Shown: positions 12,372 through 25,438 of the stretch, piece by piece | How positions within the stretch are numbered: position 1 is the stretch's first letter | Layout of the letters: every line of letters begins with the position of its first letter | Source of the DNA: Calamus simplicifolius | Taxonomy: Eukaryota > Streptophyta > Magnoliopsida > Arecales > Arecaceae | Direction: 5' to 3' | NCBI GenBank assembly: GCA_900491605.1 | Contig: UESW01001881.1 | Location: 176,817-240,816 of the forward strand | DNA length: 64,000 nucleotides | The notes under the pieces: generated by a model | Told to the model about the DNA's origin: nothing | Databases searched by the model: none | What the model saw: the letters and a program-made list of their open reading frames with translations, nothing else | Program-made: the position numbers and the translations under genes

Positions 12372-14018
12372 GAGAGAGGGAGAGGGTGAGGGTGAGAGAA
12401 ATGAAACGGTCCGAGTCAACCCGATCGGATCCCATTCCTGGTGCGGATACCAAAGTTCGAAAGAGGTTTCGATCTAATTCAGTATGGCTTTGTCCTGTAA
12501 ATAGAGTAATAATTTTACTTCTTTGAATTTGAGTCATGTAATTAAAATTAGTTTATTTCAATTTAAGTTCTTGAGTATGTAATTAAAGTTGGTTTATTTC
12601 AATTTGGGTTCTTGAGTCCAAGTAAGGTCAAATTGATTTGTATTTAGTGAGTTTAGTAGTTGGGTCCAAGAGAAGTATGGAATTGGGTTCAAGGTAAGCA
12701 AATGAGCTTGAAGATTGGATGCATTCAACCACTCTAACAAATCAATCCAAGGTGGACGCCACTTCAGCAAGCATTATTGGGTGCTATGTCAATCTCTTGA
12801 TGTGCACCTCATCAAGCCACATCACCACATGCCACATCACCAAAAGGAATTCAAATTCAAAGAAGCCGCCCATTTTTCTCTCCTCTTTTTAAGCTTAGTT
12901 ATAAGTTGTTTCAACCCTCCACCCTTATAGCTAGTTTAGGTTGCAACTTCCCATTAAAAGCTCTATGTAATTCAAATTTTCAAAAGTTCCTTGGAGGCTT
13001 ATAAATACTACTCCAAGCTCTCTTGTAAAGATAATTTATGATGAATGAAAGTTGAGTTTATTTTCTTCCATTTGTGTTGGCAAATGTCCTCCGAGAGGGA
13101 GTGGATGAGAGGCCCTTAGTTACTTCAAGAAAGTCATTCCACGCCAAGATCCATTAGCCATTCTCATTCCATTCTACCATCCCATCCCATCTTCCAAGGT
13201 GCAAGAAGACTCCACAAAGAAGGCCGGCCAAGCTACCTAAAATCCGTCAAGTTTCATCTTAACTTTAACCTTCCCTCCCTCTTTCTTTATTTCATTAATA
13301 CTCCATCAAATTTTTATGTTCTTAACTCTAATTTGGTTTGTGTAGGATCCTCGGGATTTTCAGGTTCCAAAGAAGAAGGTCTTCCATGACAAGAAACAGA
13401 TACAAAAAGTCCTGCAACTAGAGGAATCTCCTTGTCATCCAAGAACTTCATCCTTGAGTGTAATCCTTCCAATCTCTGATATATTAATGGCCGTATACCC
13501 CTCTTTCAATATTTTTTTGATCTAAATATTAGAGTAACTAAACCCTAGCCTGTGTGGTTTTTTACCACAAAGGCCCTTTCTCTTTACTATTTTGAAGGAT
13601 TCTCATCCAAGTCTAGTTTAATATGCAAATCCCTTTATGAAAATTTTTGCTCTTTCATATGGAAATATAGCCTAGCTTCACTTTATTTTTATTTAGTTAT
13701 TACTATCTCCTCCTAGATTGTGTCATTCCACTTCATCCCTCATCAATTCCTGAACTTGTTGGCTGGCTAATGCATGCTCTTATTTTCCGGTTTTGTTTGA
13801 GAGCTTTTGATTATTGTACGTTTCTTACTGCTTGGAACTGCTACCATGGCATTGAAGATTGTTATCTTGGTGATCCATCCTAAGAATCTAAAATTTAACT
13901 GGCCCAAAGAGAGCCATCCTAAAATACCATGAACTTTTCCAGTGATGAAGAGTGATTTCGATTCGAACATCGAAATAAAGAAAAATTAAGAAAAAGATAA
14001 AAGGAAAGGAAGGAAATA
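12372..14018. other. LEA 3' flank and unclassified sequence, no gene seen
   Basis: The first part (to about 12530) is probably LEA 3' UTR. From about 12530 there are two similar AT-rich stretches containing GTAATTAAA and TTTATTTCAATTT. A possible TATA motif (TATAAATACTACTCC) lies near 13000. The look is that of a decayed repeat, possibly an LTR, but no termini or coding remnant were identified. Confidence 0.4.
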
Positions 14019-14340
14019 CACTACCAGAAATCAGCCTTGCACCAAGGGACATGACCAAAGATATGTCCCTCAGAAAATTACCAAGGGATTAAAAACTAAT
14101 TTTTAAGGGATTTTAAATTACATTCAAAATCTAGTTTCAGTAAGGAATCCCTAAGGGATTTGCTAGGGATATATTTCTCTTGATAAATTCCTTGAAAATC
14201 CCTTGGTAATCTGCAAGGGATCAGTAAGTGGTTAGTTAAACAATTTTTAGCAAGAAATTTGTAAGGAAAGTTCGGTCCCTTAGAGATTTACTAAGGGATA
14301 AATCCCTTGGTACTAGTAAGATATATTTAAAAATAAAAAA
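14019..14340 (+). mobile_element. Isolated CACTA-like terminus with subterminal repeats
   Basis: Begins CACTACCAGAAA, a CACTA-type end, and is followed by many short copies of AAGGGAT and its complement within about 300 bases (14045-14300), resembling subterminal transposase-binding repeats. No matching inverted end was found before the AlaAT gene, so this is either a truncated element or one with a degraded partner end. Confidence 0.5.
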
Positions 14341-15680
14341 ATGATATCAAAAATGGATTTTTTCTTAGAAATTCTTAGTGATTTTAAAATCTTATACCAA
14401 GTATATATAATTTACAGATTCTCTCACTAACATAAAAATAAAAGTCCTAGATAAAATTAATATTATGTACTGATTTTTAATACCATTAATTAAATCAAAA
14501 AAATTTCTTCATCCCTTCCTCTCTCTAACTCGTTCAAATCTTATCAAAACACCACTCTTTCTCTAACTAAAAAAACCATTCCACCTCTTCCTTCACTTCA
14601 TACCATCTTCCCACCCTTCCAACGAATGAGCAAAGGTGAGAGCTCGCGAATGACTTACCTCGCATAGATGAACTCCATTGAATTAGCACATAGCATATCA
14701 CATGTTATTATTGAACCAATAAATAGCACTAGTCAACCAGCCACTAAAAGTGCACCATAGAGCACCGTTTAAAGCACAAGCACCACAGGCTTGAAACTTG
14801 CCTTTCGAATGCCTCCTAATTATATATATATACACAAATAAATAATTGAAGAATAAAAGGATTGAAGCTCTAAATCTTTGGATGGCCTAACAACTATCCT
14901 GATATGGCGAATTTCACACATGAACCTAGGAAACAATGAGAGAAGAATTTCTCCAGCAAAATTTGTTAAGACCAGAAGAATTTACGAAGTGGGAGAGAAG
15001 AAATGAGGAAAACAAATTACAAAATTTTTTATAGAATTCTAACCACTTTTTAAGGTAAAGTTTTCCTCACAAATTAAAACTCAGTAATCTTGTTGAGTAT
15101 CAAAGATTGAAGAATTCTTTTGAAAAAAAAATTTTTCTCAACACACAAATCACATAAAAGCAATTTTTTTCCTTTCATTAACCAAACTTTCTTTCTTATA
15201 TACTTTGATTGAAGTTTAAAAATGCTAAAAGGCAATTTACTTCATTCTAGATGTCTTGCAAGCGATCCTAAAATAATATTTGATGAATAAATGATTCATT
15301 AGCTATCAACAACACAATATTATTGATAACCTGTGAAAAGTCTAGTTGTGAAATGCCTAACCACAGACAATCAGAAGTTATCTTTTTTAATGTGCGTTTC
15401 CAATGCCAATAATAAACAACCCATCAAACAATACTTAATATCCATAAAACTGCCAACGAAAATAGGTCCCAAGTAGAAATATCACCAAGTACCTCTACAC
15501 CATGGGAGCAACGCTTGGCAATTGCAATTCATGGAGCAACAAAGATGCATCCAGAAGTAGGACAACCATCTGTTACTTATATAAAAGCACAATTTCGTCA
15601 GTACAAGCCTTGAATTCAACCATACGTTGAGAAACAACGTTTACATCTTATTCTGTTGACATGATAGTTTAAGCAACACC
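14341..15680. other. Intergenic, downstream of AlaAT copy B, no gene seen
   Basis: AT-rich sequence with no convincing frame. The last part is the 3' flank of AlaAT copy B. A short TATA run near 14820-14832 is not placed in front of any coding sequence. Confidence 0.5.
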
Positions 15681-15683
15681 TTA

Positions 15684-15800
<117 letters not shown>

Positions 15801-16001
15801 TTACAGAGCAAGCAGAAGGAAACAGTGTCAACAATTTACACCACCTAACTTCGAAATGCTACATATATTGCCAGATCTCTACTGAACTTATAAGATCTTA
15901 GAAATTAACATCATGGCGTGCACAGATAAGCACCATCAGGCAGACTAAATAGACCCCATTTCCCCCAGATATCTGCATCTAATGTTTTAAACAGCTGTCT
16001 A

Positions 16002-16238
<237 letters not shown>

Positions 16239-16423
16239 CTAATGGTTAGAAGACAACATAATATGACATGTTTTGGAAGTGAGAGTCTTGGTCTTGTCTT
16301 ATTTTATTCATTTTTCCAACAAGATCTTCGCTTTTTAAGCGGAGCATAACTTCGGAATGGAATTGATCTATTGCATCAATTGAGATTATCCAAGCATGAC
16401 ATTAATTTCAAAAGAAAACTTCT

Positions 16424-16426
<3 letters not shown>

Positions 16427-16464
<38 letters not shown>
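16427..16464. repeat. GA microsatellite
   Basis: About 19 uninterrupted GA dinucleotides in AlaAT copy B intron 13. Confidence 0.95.
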
Positions 16465-16466
<2 letters not shown>

Positions 16467-16904
16467 AACCAGCATTACAATTACCTACTTCCCAATAAAG
16501 AATGCAACCCATCCAAGATTCAAACCCAAAACCTCTAGTTGCTACATAAAAGTATGACCACCAAGGCAAACCCCAGTTCATCATCAAGAATAAACAAACT
16601 TAAAACAGTCATAAGAATTACCTTAGCACGCCTTGATAAAGATGAAAGAATCTCATCTTTTTCTGCAACGAAAGATTCATAAGACTCGTCTCCAACCTGC
16701 AAAACAAAACCAAGCCATACTTAGGCCAACATGTTGTACTTCAATTGCTGAGTCCTGCATAATCATTTCCAGTTTTCTACCTGACAAGTTTTTAAGCTTC
16801 ACTGGTTCTCATAAAAGCTAACTAAAAAGGAACATAAATTTCACCTTCGGTGGATTCATGACAAGGCTCACAAGAATCTGACTAGAGATGTTTGAACAAA
16901 GATT

Positions 16905-17411
16905 TATTGAGATTTTGTTTAAATAAACTAAGTAGATATTTGTGGATATGTTTAGGGAATAGTCGCGGACTCTTCTGCGGCAATTCTCGCTTCAGAAGCC
17001 GAAGCACGTGAAGCTTTTTTAAAAAAAGAAATTTTATCCGTTTTCAAATATATGCAACGGATATGTTACAAAGCAATGTGGCTCTCCGGGAATCAACGCT
17101 TCAAGGCTCTAGCACCGCGGCACTCAATTTTTATAAATTAACATACAAATCAAATCAAAAAAAAAAAATCAGTTCTTGTCTACAATCGAGTTTTCATTAG
17201 TGCTTTGGTGCAAACTCGATAAAAAGCTTGTCGTATCATGCGGCGTATTTGCTATTCACCCACAGAGCATTCGAGAGGATGCAAATAACGCTTAAGAAAA
17301 GCGTTCCGTGCGTGATTCAAGCCTATCCTTATCTTCATCTCTCGGTTCTTATCTTAGTCATTATCCCTATCTCTTCTTATCTAGACTTTCCTTTTTTAAA
17401 TTTTCTCAACA
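16905..17411 (+). repeat. Copia 5' LTR
   Basis: Near-identical to 21884-22393 apart from scattered substitutions and small indels. It contains no recognisable gene. Confidence 0.92.
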
Positions 17412-17429
17412 ATCTTAAGCGTTATTTCA

Positions 17430-20400
17430 ATGGAGACCGAGACTTCTATCGCCACTTTCAAGTTGATGAACCAAGATCTTGTCAGACTCGATCGATTCGA
17501 TGGCACTAATTTCATCCGTTGGCAAGATAAGTTAAAGTTTCTTCTCACTGCATTAAAGATATTTACATCCTCGATCGGACTTGGTGCCTATACCGGAGCC
17601 AACTGAAAATGACTCCGACGAAGTCAAGGCAGAGCGTAAGAAGCGAAGGGAGGACGAATTCATATGACGGGCACATCTCAATGCTCTATCCGATCGATTG
17701 TATGATCTATACACTAACACAATCAGCAAAAGAGATATGGAACACATTGGAATACAAGTACAAGGCCGAGGAAGGTACGAAGAAATTTCTTACCTCTAAA
17801 TATTTTGATTTCAAGAGGTGTGATGAGAAGTTAATTCTTGCACAAGTGCATGAATTGCAAGTGATTGTCAACAAACTCAAAGCAGTGAAAATCGATGTTC
17901 CCGAGTCTTTTCAATTTGGCGCGATAATCACAAAATTACCGCCATCTTGGAAGGGCTATAGGAAAAAACTTCTCCACAACACCGAGGATTTTTCCTTGGA
18001 GCAAATTTAGAAACACCTTCGAATCGAGGAGGAATCGAGAATGAGGGAGAAGTTGGAGAATGTCAACGTTGAAACGGGGTTTTCAAAGGCCAATGTTGTG
18101 AGTAAGCCTAAGAAGGACAAAAAGGATGGCAAAGCAAACTATCTTGGTCCCAAAAAGAATCAAGAGAAGTTCAAGAAAAAGAAGCCCAAGGGAAGCTATT
18201 ATGTGTGTGGCAAACCCAGGCATTTTGCTCGTGACTGCAGACACCGCAAGGGCCAAATTAAGGAAGCAAATGCCACCAATGTTGACGATGATGAAATCAT
18301 CGCCACCGTGAGCGAAGTCATGATGGTCCATGGTAAGGTCCCCGGATGGTGGTACGATACTTGCGTCATCGTCCACGTTTCCTATGATAAGTCTATGTTC
18401 AAGACTTATGTGGATGTCACCGATGGATAAGAGATACAAATGGGCAATGAAGGCCGGTCCAAGGTATATGGCAAAGGAAACGTAGAACTCAAATTCACTT
18501 CTGACAAGAAAATTACTTTGTCAAATGTGTTGCATGTACCGGATATGAATAGGAACCTTGTTAGTGGAGATCTTTTGGGCAAACCAGGAATAAAATTTGT
18601 TTTTGAGTCGGGCAAACTTATCTTGACCCGTAATGGTATATTTATTGGCAAGGGCTATTCTAGTGATGGAATGGTCAGATTATGTATCATTGACAATTCT
18701 ATTAATAAAAATGTTGCTTTCGCTTATATGCTTGACTTAATTATATTATGGCATGGTAGACTAGCACATATTGGAATTAGTACCATGAAAAGGCTTGTTA
18801 ATTGTGGTTTGCTTTCTTGCAAAATTGATGAGTTCAATAAATGTGAAATATGCATTAAATCAAAGATGACTAAGAAACCATTTCATAGCGTTGAGAGAAA
18901 TTCCAACTTATTAGAACTTGTGCATTCTGATATATGTGAATTTAATGGCATGTTAACTAGAGATGGAAATAGGTATTTCATTACCTTGATTGATGATTAC
19001 TCTAGATTCATATGTTTATTATTAAAGCATAAAGATGATGCTTTCCATGCTTTTAGAATATATAAAGCGGAGGTAGAAAATCAGTTAGGTAGAAATATTA
19101 AAATCCTTAGAAGTGATAGGGGTAGAGAATATTTTCTAATAATTTTAATGCATTTTGTGAAGAAAATGGCATTATACACCAAAGTTTCGCACCACGTACA
19201 CCACAACAAAATGGTTTGGTTGAACGTAAGAATAGAACATTACAAAAGATGATCAATGCTATGTTAACATTCCGCATTGTCATTTAATTTATGGGGTGAA
19301 GCTTTATTTGCTGCTTGTCATATTTTAAATAGAATTTCTTTAAAGAAAACTCAGACCTCTCCATATGAGATATGGAAAGGAAGAAAGCCCAATATTGGTA
19401 TTTTAAAGTGTGGGGGTGTCTTGCCTACTAGAACCTAAACCCCAAAAGAACCAAATTGGGTCCCAAAGGGATAAGAAGTGTATTTGTTGGTTATGCCACA
19501 AATAGCAAAGCTTATAGACTCTTGGATCTAGAGTCTAACGTGATAGTGAAATCTAGAGATGTGGAGTTTCTTGAGAATTTAAAGAGTAATAATTTTCAAG
19601 CTCCTACAAATTTAAAGAGTAATAATTCTTATGAGGAGAGATCTTTAAAGGTTGTTGAAGAACAACCGGAGCTTCAAAAAAGTAAGAGAATCCGAAAGGC
19701 TAAGGATTTAGGATCCGATGAAATAGACTCTCAACTTATTTCCTTTATTTAGTTGAAAGAAGTAGAGAAAATTTTATCCGTAGGGTACCTATTTTTCTTC
19801 AAGTGGAAGATGATCCTAAAACCTTTAAGGAAGCTATGGTTTTAAGGGATTTGGCCTTTTGGAAGGAAGCTATTCAAGATGAAATGGATTCCATTATAGC
19901 TAACCACATTTGGGAGCTTGTAAATTTACCCAAAGGGTCTAAGCCTATTGGTTGTAAATGGGTGTTTAAGAAGAAGTATCATAATGATGGTACTTTAAAC
20001 ACCTACAAAGTGAGACTAGTAGCTAAAGGTTTTTGACAAAAAGAAGGAATTGACTATTTTGATACACATGCACCTGTAGCTAGAATAACAACAATTAGAG
20101 TATTGTTTGCATTGGCTTCATTGCACAAGCTTTATGTTCATCAAATGGATGTCAAAATGGCATTCCTAAATGGTGATCTCGATGAGGAGGTCTACATGGA
20201 ACAACCAGAGGGTTTTATCCTGCCGGGTAATGAACATAAAGTGTGCAAGCTTGTTAAATCCTTATACGGATTGAAACAAACGCCCAAACAATAGCATAAA
20301 GTTTGACTCTGTCATACTCTCAAATGGATTTGTTCACAACGTTTCTGACAAGTGTTTAAATACTAAAGTGCATGGTGACTTTGTGGTATATGTATGCCTT

Positions 20401-21347
20401 TATGTTGATAATATGTTGATCATTAGCAATGAAATGAAAGGCATACAAGAAACGAAGAGGTTTCTATCATCTACTTTCAAGATGAAAGATCTTGGACAAG
20501 TTGATACTATTTTGGGCATCAAAGTAAAACAAAATAGTGAGGGTTTTGAACTTAGTCAATCACATTATGTTGAGAAAGTATTACACAAGTTCAAACATTT
20601 GAAGTTCAAAGAAGTGAACACCCCATTCGATCCAAGTCTAAAGCTTGAAAAGAATAGTGGACGAGCTGTGGCTCAACTTGAGTATGCAAGTGCTATTGGT
20701 TGTCTAATGTATTTGTGTAATGCACTAGACCCGATATAGCATTTGCAGTTAGTAAGCTGAGTAGGTTTACTAGCTACCCGAGTGTAGAGCATTGAAAGGC
20801 TATTGGTAGAGTCTTTGGTTATCTTTTGAAAACCAAAAGACTAGGTCTACAATACTCTAAATTTTCTGCTGTATTGGAAGGATATACCGATGCAAGTTGG
20901 ATATCAAGGGTGGGAGATAATAAATCTACCACTGGTTGGGTGTTTACACTAGCGGGTGGTGCAATATCTTGGAAATCCAAGAAACAAACTTGCATTACAC
21001 ACTTAACAATGGAGTCAGAGTTTGTGGCTCTAGCTTCAGCAGGACATGAGGCTAAGTGGTTAAGGGATCTTTTATTGGAAATCCCATTGGCTTGTGAGAA
21101 TATTTCAACCGTATCGATACATTTGATAGCCAAGCCACTTTAGCCAGAGCGTATAGTGAAGTGTACAATGGAAAGTCTAGACACATTAGTCTAAGATATG
21201 AGTATGTGAGGAAATTAATCAAGGATGGAATAATTTCTCTTACTTTTGCGATCAAGCTATAATCTAACTGATCCACTTACTAAACCTCTTACAAGAGATT
21301 TAGTGAAGATGACTTCCAGAGGGATGGGTCTAAAACTCCTTGAGTAA
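17430..21347 (+). pseudogene. Copia gag-pol polyprotein, multiply broken
   Basis: Domains appear in Copia order. The gag start has FDGTNFIRWQDKLKFLL (about 17490) and continues at 17609-18010. A zinc knuckle at about 18200 has its first Cys replaced by Tyr (YYVCGKPRHFARDC). A protease remnant (WWYDTC, DTG lost) is near 18350. Next come GAG-pre-integrase (WHGRLAHIG, CEICIKSK) and the integrase core (HSDICEF, RYFITLIDDYSRF), 18440-19252. Reverse transcriptase (ELVNLPKGSKPIGCKWVFKK, MDVKMAFLNGDLDEEVY) covers 19803-20740; its YVDD box is YVDN (about 20410). RNase H ([21 protein letters not shown]) starts at 20826. Frameshifts and stops separate these blocks and key catalytic residues are altered, so the element cannot move by itself. 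Confidence 0.9.
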
Positions 21348-21883
21348 AAGTCCACCAATGATGGCAACCCAACCTAATACTAGGAAATGACTAGTCTTAG
21401 GTTCAATGGGTAACAACAAGTCATTGATAAGTGGATTGTAGCTGCACTTAGTGTATAGTGCTAACTGTTATAAGATGGAGGGTTGAGCTTTTTAAACTCT
21501 TAATGAAGTTCAGTCATGTGGACAAGTATCTATTGTAACAGAGATACTGAAAGAACTTCACCTATGTAAACCTTGAGATGGTGTCGTCTTAAGTGAGAGT
21601 TGGAGTTTCTCTCATAAAAAGGTTCATAAAACAGGATAAGCACATGGCCATAAATCGTGCAAAGCGTGTGGTGTAGATAAGAAACATTAAGGAGTGTGTG
21701 AAGTATCACCAGTTTTGATACAAGGAATAACTGGTTCAAAGCGTTTATGCTACCTGGAATTTCATTAAAGCTTTGTAGTATTTTCACTAAGGTTAGGTTC
21801 AAATCGAAAGATACCTAGCTCTATTAATGCTCCTTGTCCTTAATTTTATATGTAAACTTAGTTTGTTTTAAACAAGTGGGGAT

Positions 21884-22393
21884 TATTGAGATTTTGTTTA
21901 AATAAACTAAGTAGATGTTTGTGGATATGTTTAGGGAATAGTCGCGGACTCTCCCGTGGCAATTCTCGCTTCAGAAGCCGAAGCGACGTGAAGCTTCGTT
22001 TCAAAAAAGAAATTTTATCCATTTTCAAATCTCTGCAATGGATATGTTACGAAGCGATGTGGCTCTCCGGAAATCAACGCTTCACCGGCTCTAGCGCCGC
22101 GGCGCTTAATTTCTATAAATCCACATACAAATCAAATCAGAAAAAAAATCAGTTCTTGTCTACAATCGAGTTTTCATTAGTGCTTTGGTGCAAACTCGAT
22201 AAAAGGCTTGTCGTATCCTGCGGCGTATTTGCTATTCACCCACAGAGCATTCGAGAGGGTGCAAATAACGCTTAAGGAAAGCATTCCGTGCGTGATTCAA
22301 GCCTATCCTTATCTTCATCTCTCTCGGTTCTTATCTTAATCATTATCCCTATCTCTTCTTATCTAGACTTTCCTTTTTTAAATTTTCTCAACA
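21884..22393 (+). repeat. Copia 3' LTR
   Basis: Direct repeat of 16905-17411, ending TCTCAACA and abutting the AGGTT target-site copy in AlaAT exon 12. Confidence 0.92.
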
Positions 22394-22978
22394 AGGTTTA
22401 CAGAAGCCACCTTGTAAATCTATTCTTTCACATCAGAACTGAAACCAGTCACCTCCATGTAACCACCTCTTTTTCACATTCTTCGTAATATCCTGGCATA
22501 AGCAGGAGGCATGAGCTTTGATTCTAAAGGGCAAGGACAATTCAAGTAATGCTTAAGCATAAGAAGAAATAAATACCTTACCCTTAGAAACTGATTGGAA
22601 TGATACCAAAGAGAGGTCATCTCCACTGTAACCCATTAATCTTGAAATCTTTGAAAGAGTTAAATTTCTTGTTTTCAACATATCTATTTTCTTGGTATAC
22701 CTGTTGAATGTACAAAATATCATCTTATTTAAGAAAGAGAGAGAGAGAGATAGCTCAATGAACTTGAACTCAATAAACACACTTTCCATGCCGTATTTTA
22801 GCCTTTTCGCATCGCTGTCTGTTCTAATATCATTCACCTGTTTGCACTTTGCATGAACCATTTTGGAAGAAAATGATGCATTTATATGTTTATGAATAGC
22901 AGGGAAAGGACATTTAGCAACAAACCTCATCTGCCAGAAGAACCAAACCTTCTTTTCTGCAAAATTCCATAATATCCT

Positions 22979-24193
22979 TGTTGGGTAATGGGCCAAAATA
23001 TGCCTAAATATCCTAATGGGCCTTGAAAGCCCATCACCGCCCTTTAGTGTGTGAATGAGAAATTGCGGGGACATTTAGTCCCATATCGGAAAGAACAAGA
23101 AAGGAAGGTTCACTTATATGAAAACCACTTCTTGAAGCTTAAGTTCCTTAGGCTTACCATAAGTGGTCACCCTCGCGCACGCGCGTGTGCGAAAGGCGTA
23201 ATGGGCGCTTTGTAGGCGCACTTTGCACTTCGCACGTGCGCATCGTCACGAGGAGCTTAAAGGGCTTTAAATTTTTTAGATCATGATGATCCGACGGTGA
23301 AGACTGATCAAATCAAGATAAGGGGCTAAGATCAATTGATCGTTGATCGATCGGATGAAGGGTCGAGATGTGGTGATCAAATCATGATCGCGATCGCGAT
23401 CCAACGGCTGACATCTGTCGGTTGACCAGTCAAAGGACTATTGGTTGACTAGTCAACAGGATGGTTGGTTGACCAGTCAACAGGACGGTTGGTGATAAGG
23501 CATCCGTCCGATCGTGGGTTAGTGATAAGGCACCCGTTGATCGTCGGTTGGAGATAAGTCAACGGTCCGATCATGAAAAGGCATATCAAAGACATGCAAC
23601 CGCCTATCTGATAACATGATCATCAGATCGCGATGATGAAAAGGCTTATCAGGATATGGATAGGCTTATCTGATCGGTTGATCTTCAGATCACAGCCATG
23701 AAAAGGCTTATCCGATCGCCTGATCTGAAGATCATGATGTCTAAAGGGCATATCAAGGGTGATAAGCCCTTAACCCTCACATCCTTTGAATTTAGAATTT
23801 AAATTAAATTAAATTCGTAGGGTTGCTTCCAAAGGGTACCTAAAAACCTATAAATAGGACCCTATACCTAAGCATTTCATTCATCCCAAGCCATTCCGAA
23901 TTGAGTTCAATTTGAATCAATTCTAGTCTTCTTCTCTCTTAGTCATTTGCATACTTTCCTAAGGATAGTATAGCAATAGTGCATTGAAAAGAGAGTAGCA
24001 TACTTGGTTCGAAAGTTTTGGTGAATTGTAGTGCTGCTTTCATCAAAAGAAGACTGTTGTATCCTGGGAGACAATCGTCATACTGACCGTAAGCACCATT
24101 GCGGGACGAAATTGTCTTAAGGATATAGAGTGAAAATCTAGCCTCAGTCTGATTCATTAGGTAGCCACCATCTGCCAATATACACCACCAACA
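22979..24193 (+). mobile_element. Solo LTR inserted in AlaAT exon 10
   Basis: Begins TGTTGGGTAATGGGCC and ends TACACCACCAACA, with an exact 5-bp duplication ATCCT (22974-22978 and 24194-24198). Removing it and one duplication copy gives a 75-nt AlaAT exon in frame (ENQKDIMEFCRKEGLVLLADE). A TATAAATAGGACC motif at about 23850 supports plus orientation. The middle holds short repeats of GGTTGACCAGTCAACAG and of AAAAGGCTTATC. No internal coding region or partner LTR is present, so it is best read as a solo LTR; the superfamily cannot be told from this alone. Confidence 0.9.
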
Positions 24194-24538
24194 ATCCTTT
24201 TGGTTTTCTTCTGAAAGAACCTGCAGAAAATTACACCAGATCTATAACCATTTCTACTGCTGCTGCTACTGCTGCTATTTAAAGAAGAAAATATTTTATA
24301 TCCTCAACTTATTGAAGCAAACGCCAAAAAAAATTATAAATGTGTGCAAATGTGATGTTTGTGCTAGAAGATGTAATTATATTATTAGAGATAAAAAAAC
24401 TTTGAAACCACATTTTGGGGAGTCAAGCTAACCCACACAGACTAGGCTGACCATGGTTGACCAGCATGTTTTGTCAAAGAGGTTTTCTTGGTAGATCTTG
24501 GTTACAAACAGACATGTTCTTTGTGCTATGGAGGTTTA

Positions 24539-24895
<357 letters not shown>

Positions 24896-25150
24896 TCATT
24901 CAAATGAAATACATTATGCAAACAAGATAGCGTGACTAAAGTATCGGATCAACAAATAAAATAGAATGACAGACCTACAAAAAATAAAATTTTCCAGCAA
25001 TCTGATTTATTTATATTTGAAAGAGGAATTTATCTGCATATCATGTTCAAGGTATGCATATACAGGAAACGCACTGAATATGCATTGATTTATGAATAAA
25101 GTGTTAAGAAAACTCATAAATAGGTATTCAATTCTATAAAATGCATTTCA

Positions 25151-25318
<168 letters not shown>

Positions 25319-25345
25319 TCATCTGCATACAAACCATGAGAGCTA

Positions 25346-25438
<93 letters not shown>

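Larger units (their letters stand above)
16905..22393 (+). mobile_element. Ty1/Copia LTR retrotransposon inserted in AlaAT exon 12
   Basis: Two direct repeats, 16905-17411 and 21884-22393 (about 510 bp), begin TATTGAGATTTTG and end TTCTCAACA. Flanks AGATT (16900-16904) and AGGTT (22394-22398) are a 5-bp target duplication with one change. The insertion lies in the AlaAT codons for VNLCSN: the exon continues on each side. The usual 5' TG appears as TA in both LTRs, so the change probably preceded insertion. A purine-rich tract (AAGTGGGGAT) precedes the 3' LTR; no standard initiator-Met primer site is visible after the 5' LTR. The coding region is full of stops. Confidence 0.93.

Noticed and set aside
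12530..13500. Possible LTR (TATA-like motif and repeats)
   Set aside because: No paired terminus, target duplication or coding remnant could be shown, so it was left as unclassified sequence.
22553..23074. 173-codon minus-strand frame
   Set aside because: It joins a solo-LTR end, AlaAT intron sequence and AlaAT exon 11 by read-through; only the exon 11 part is genuine coding sequence.
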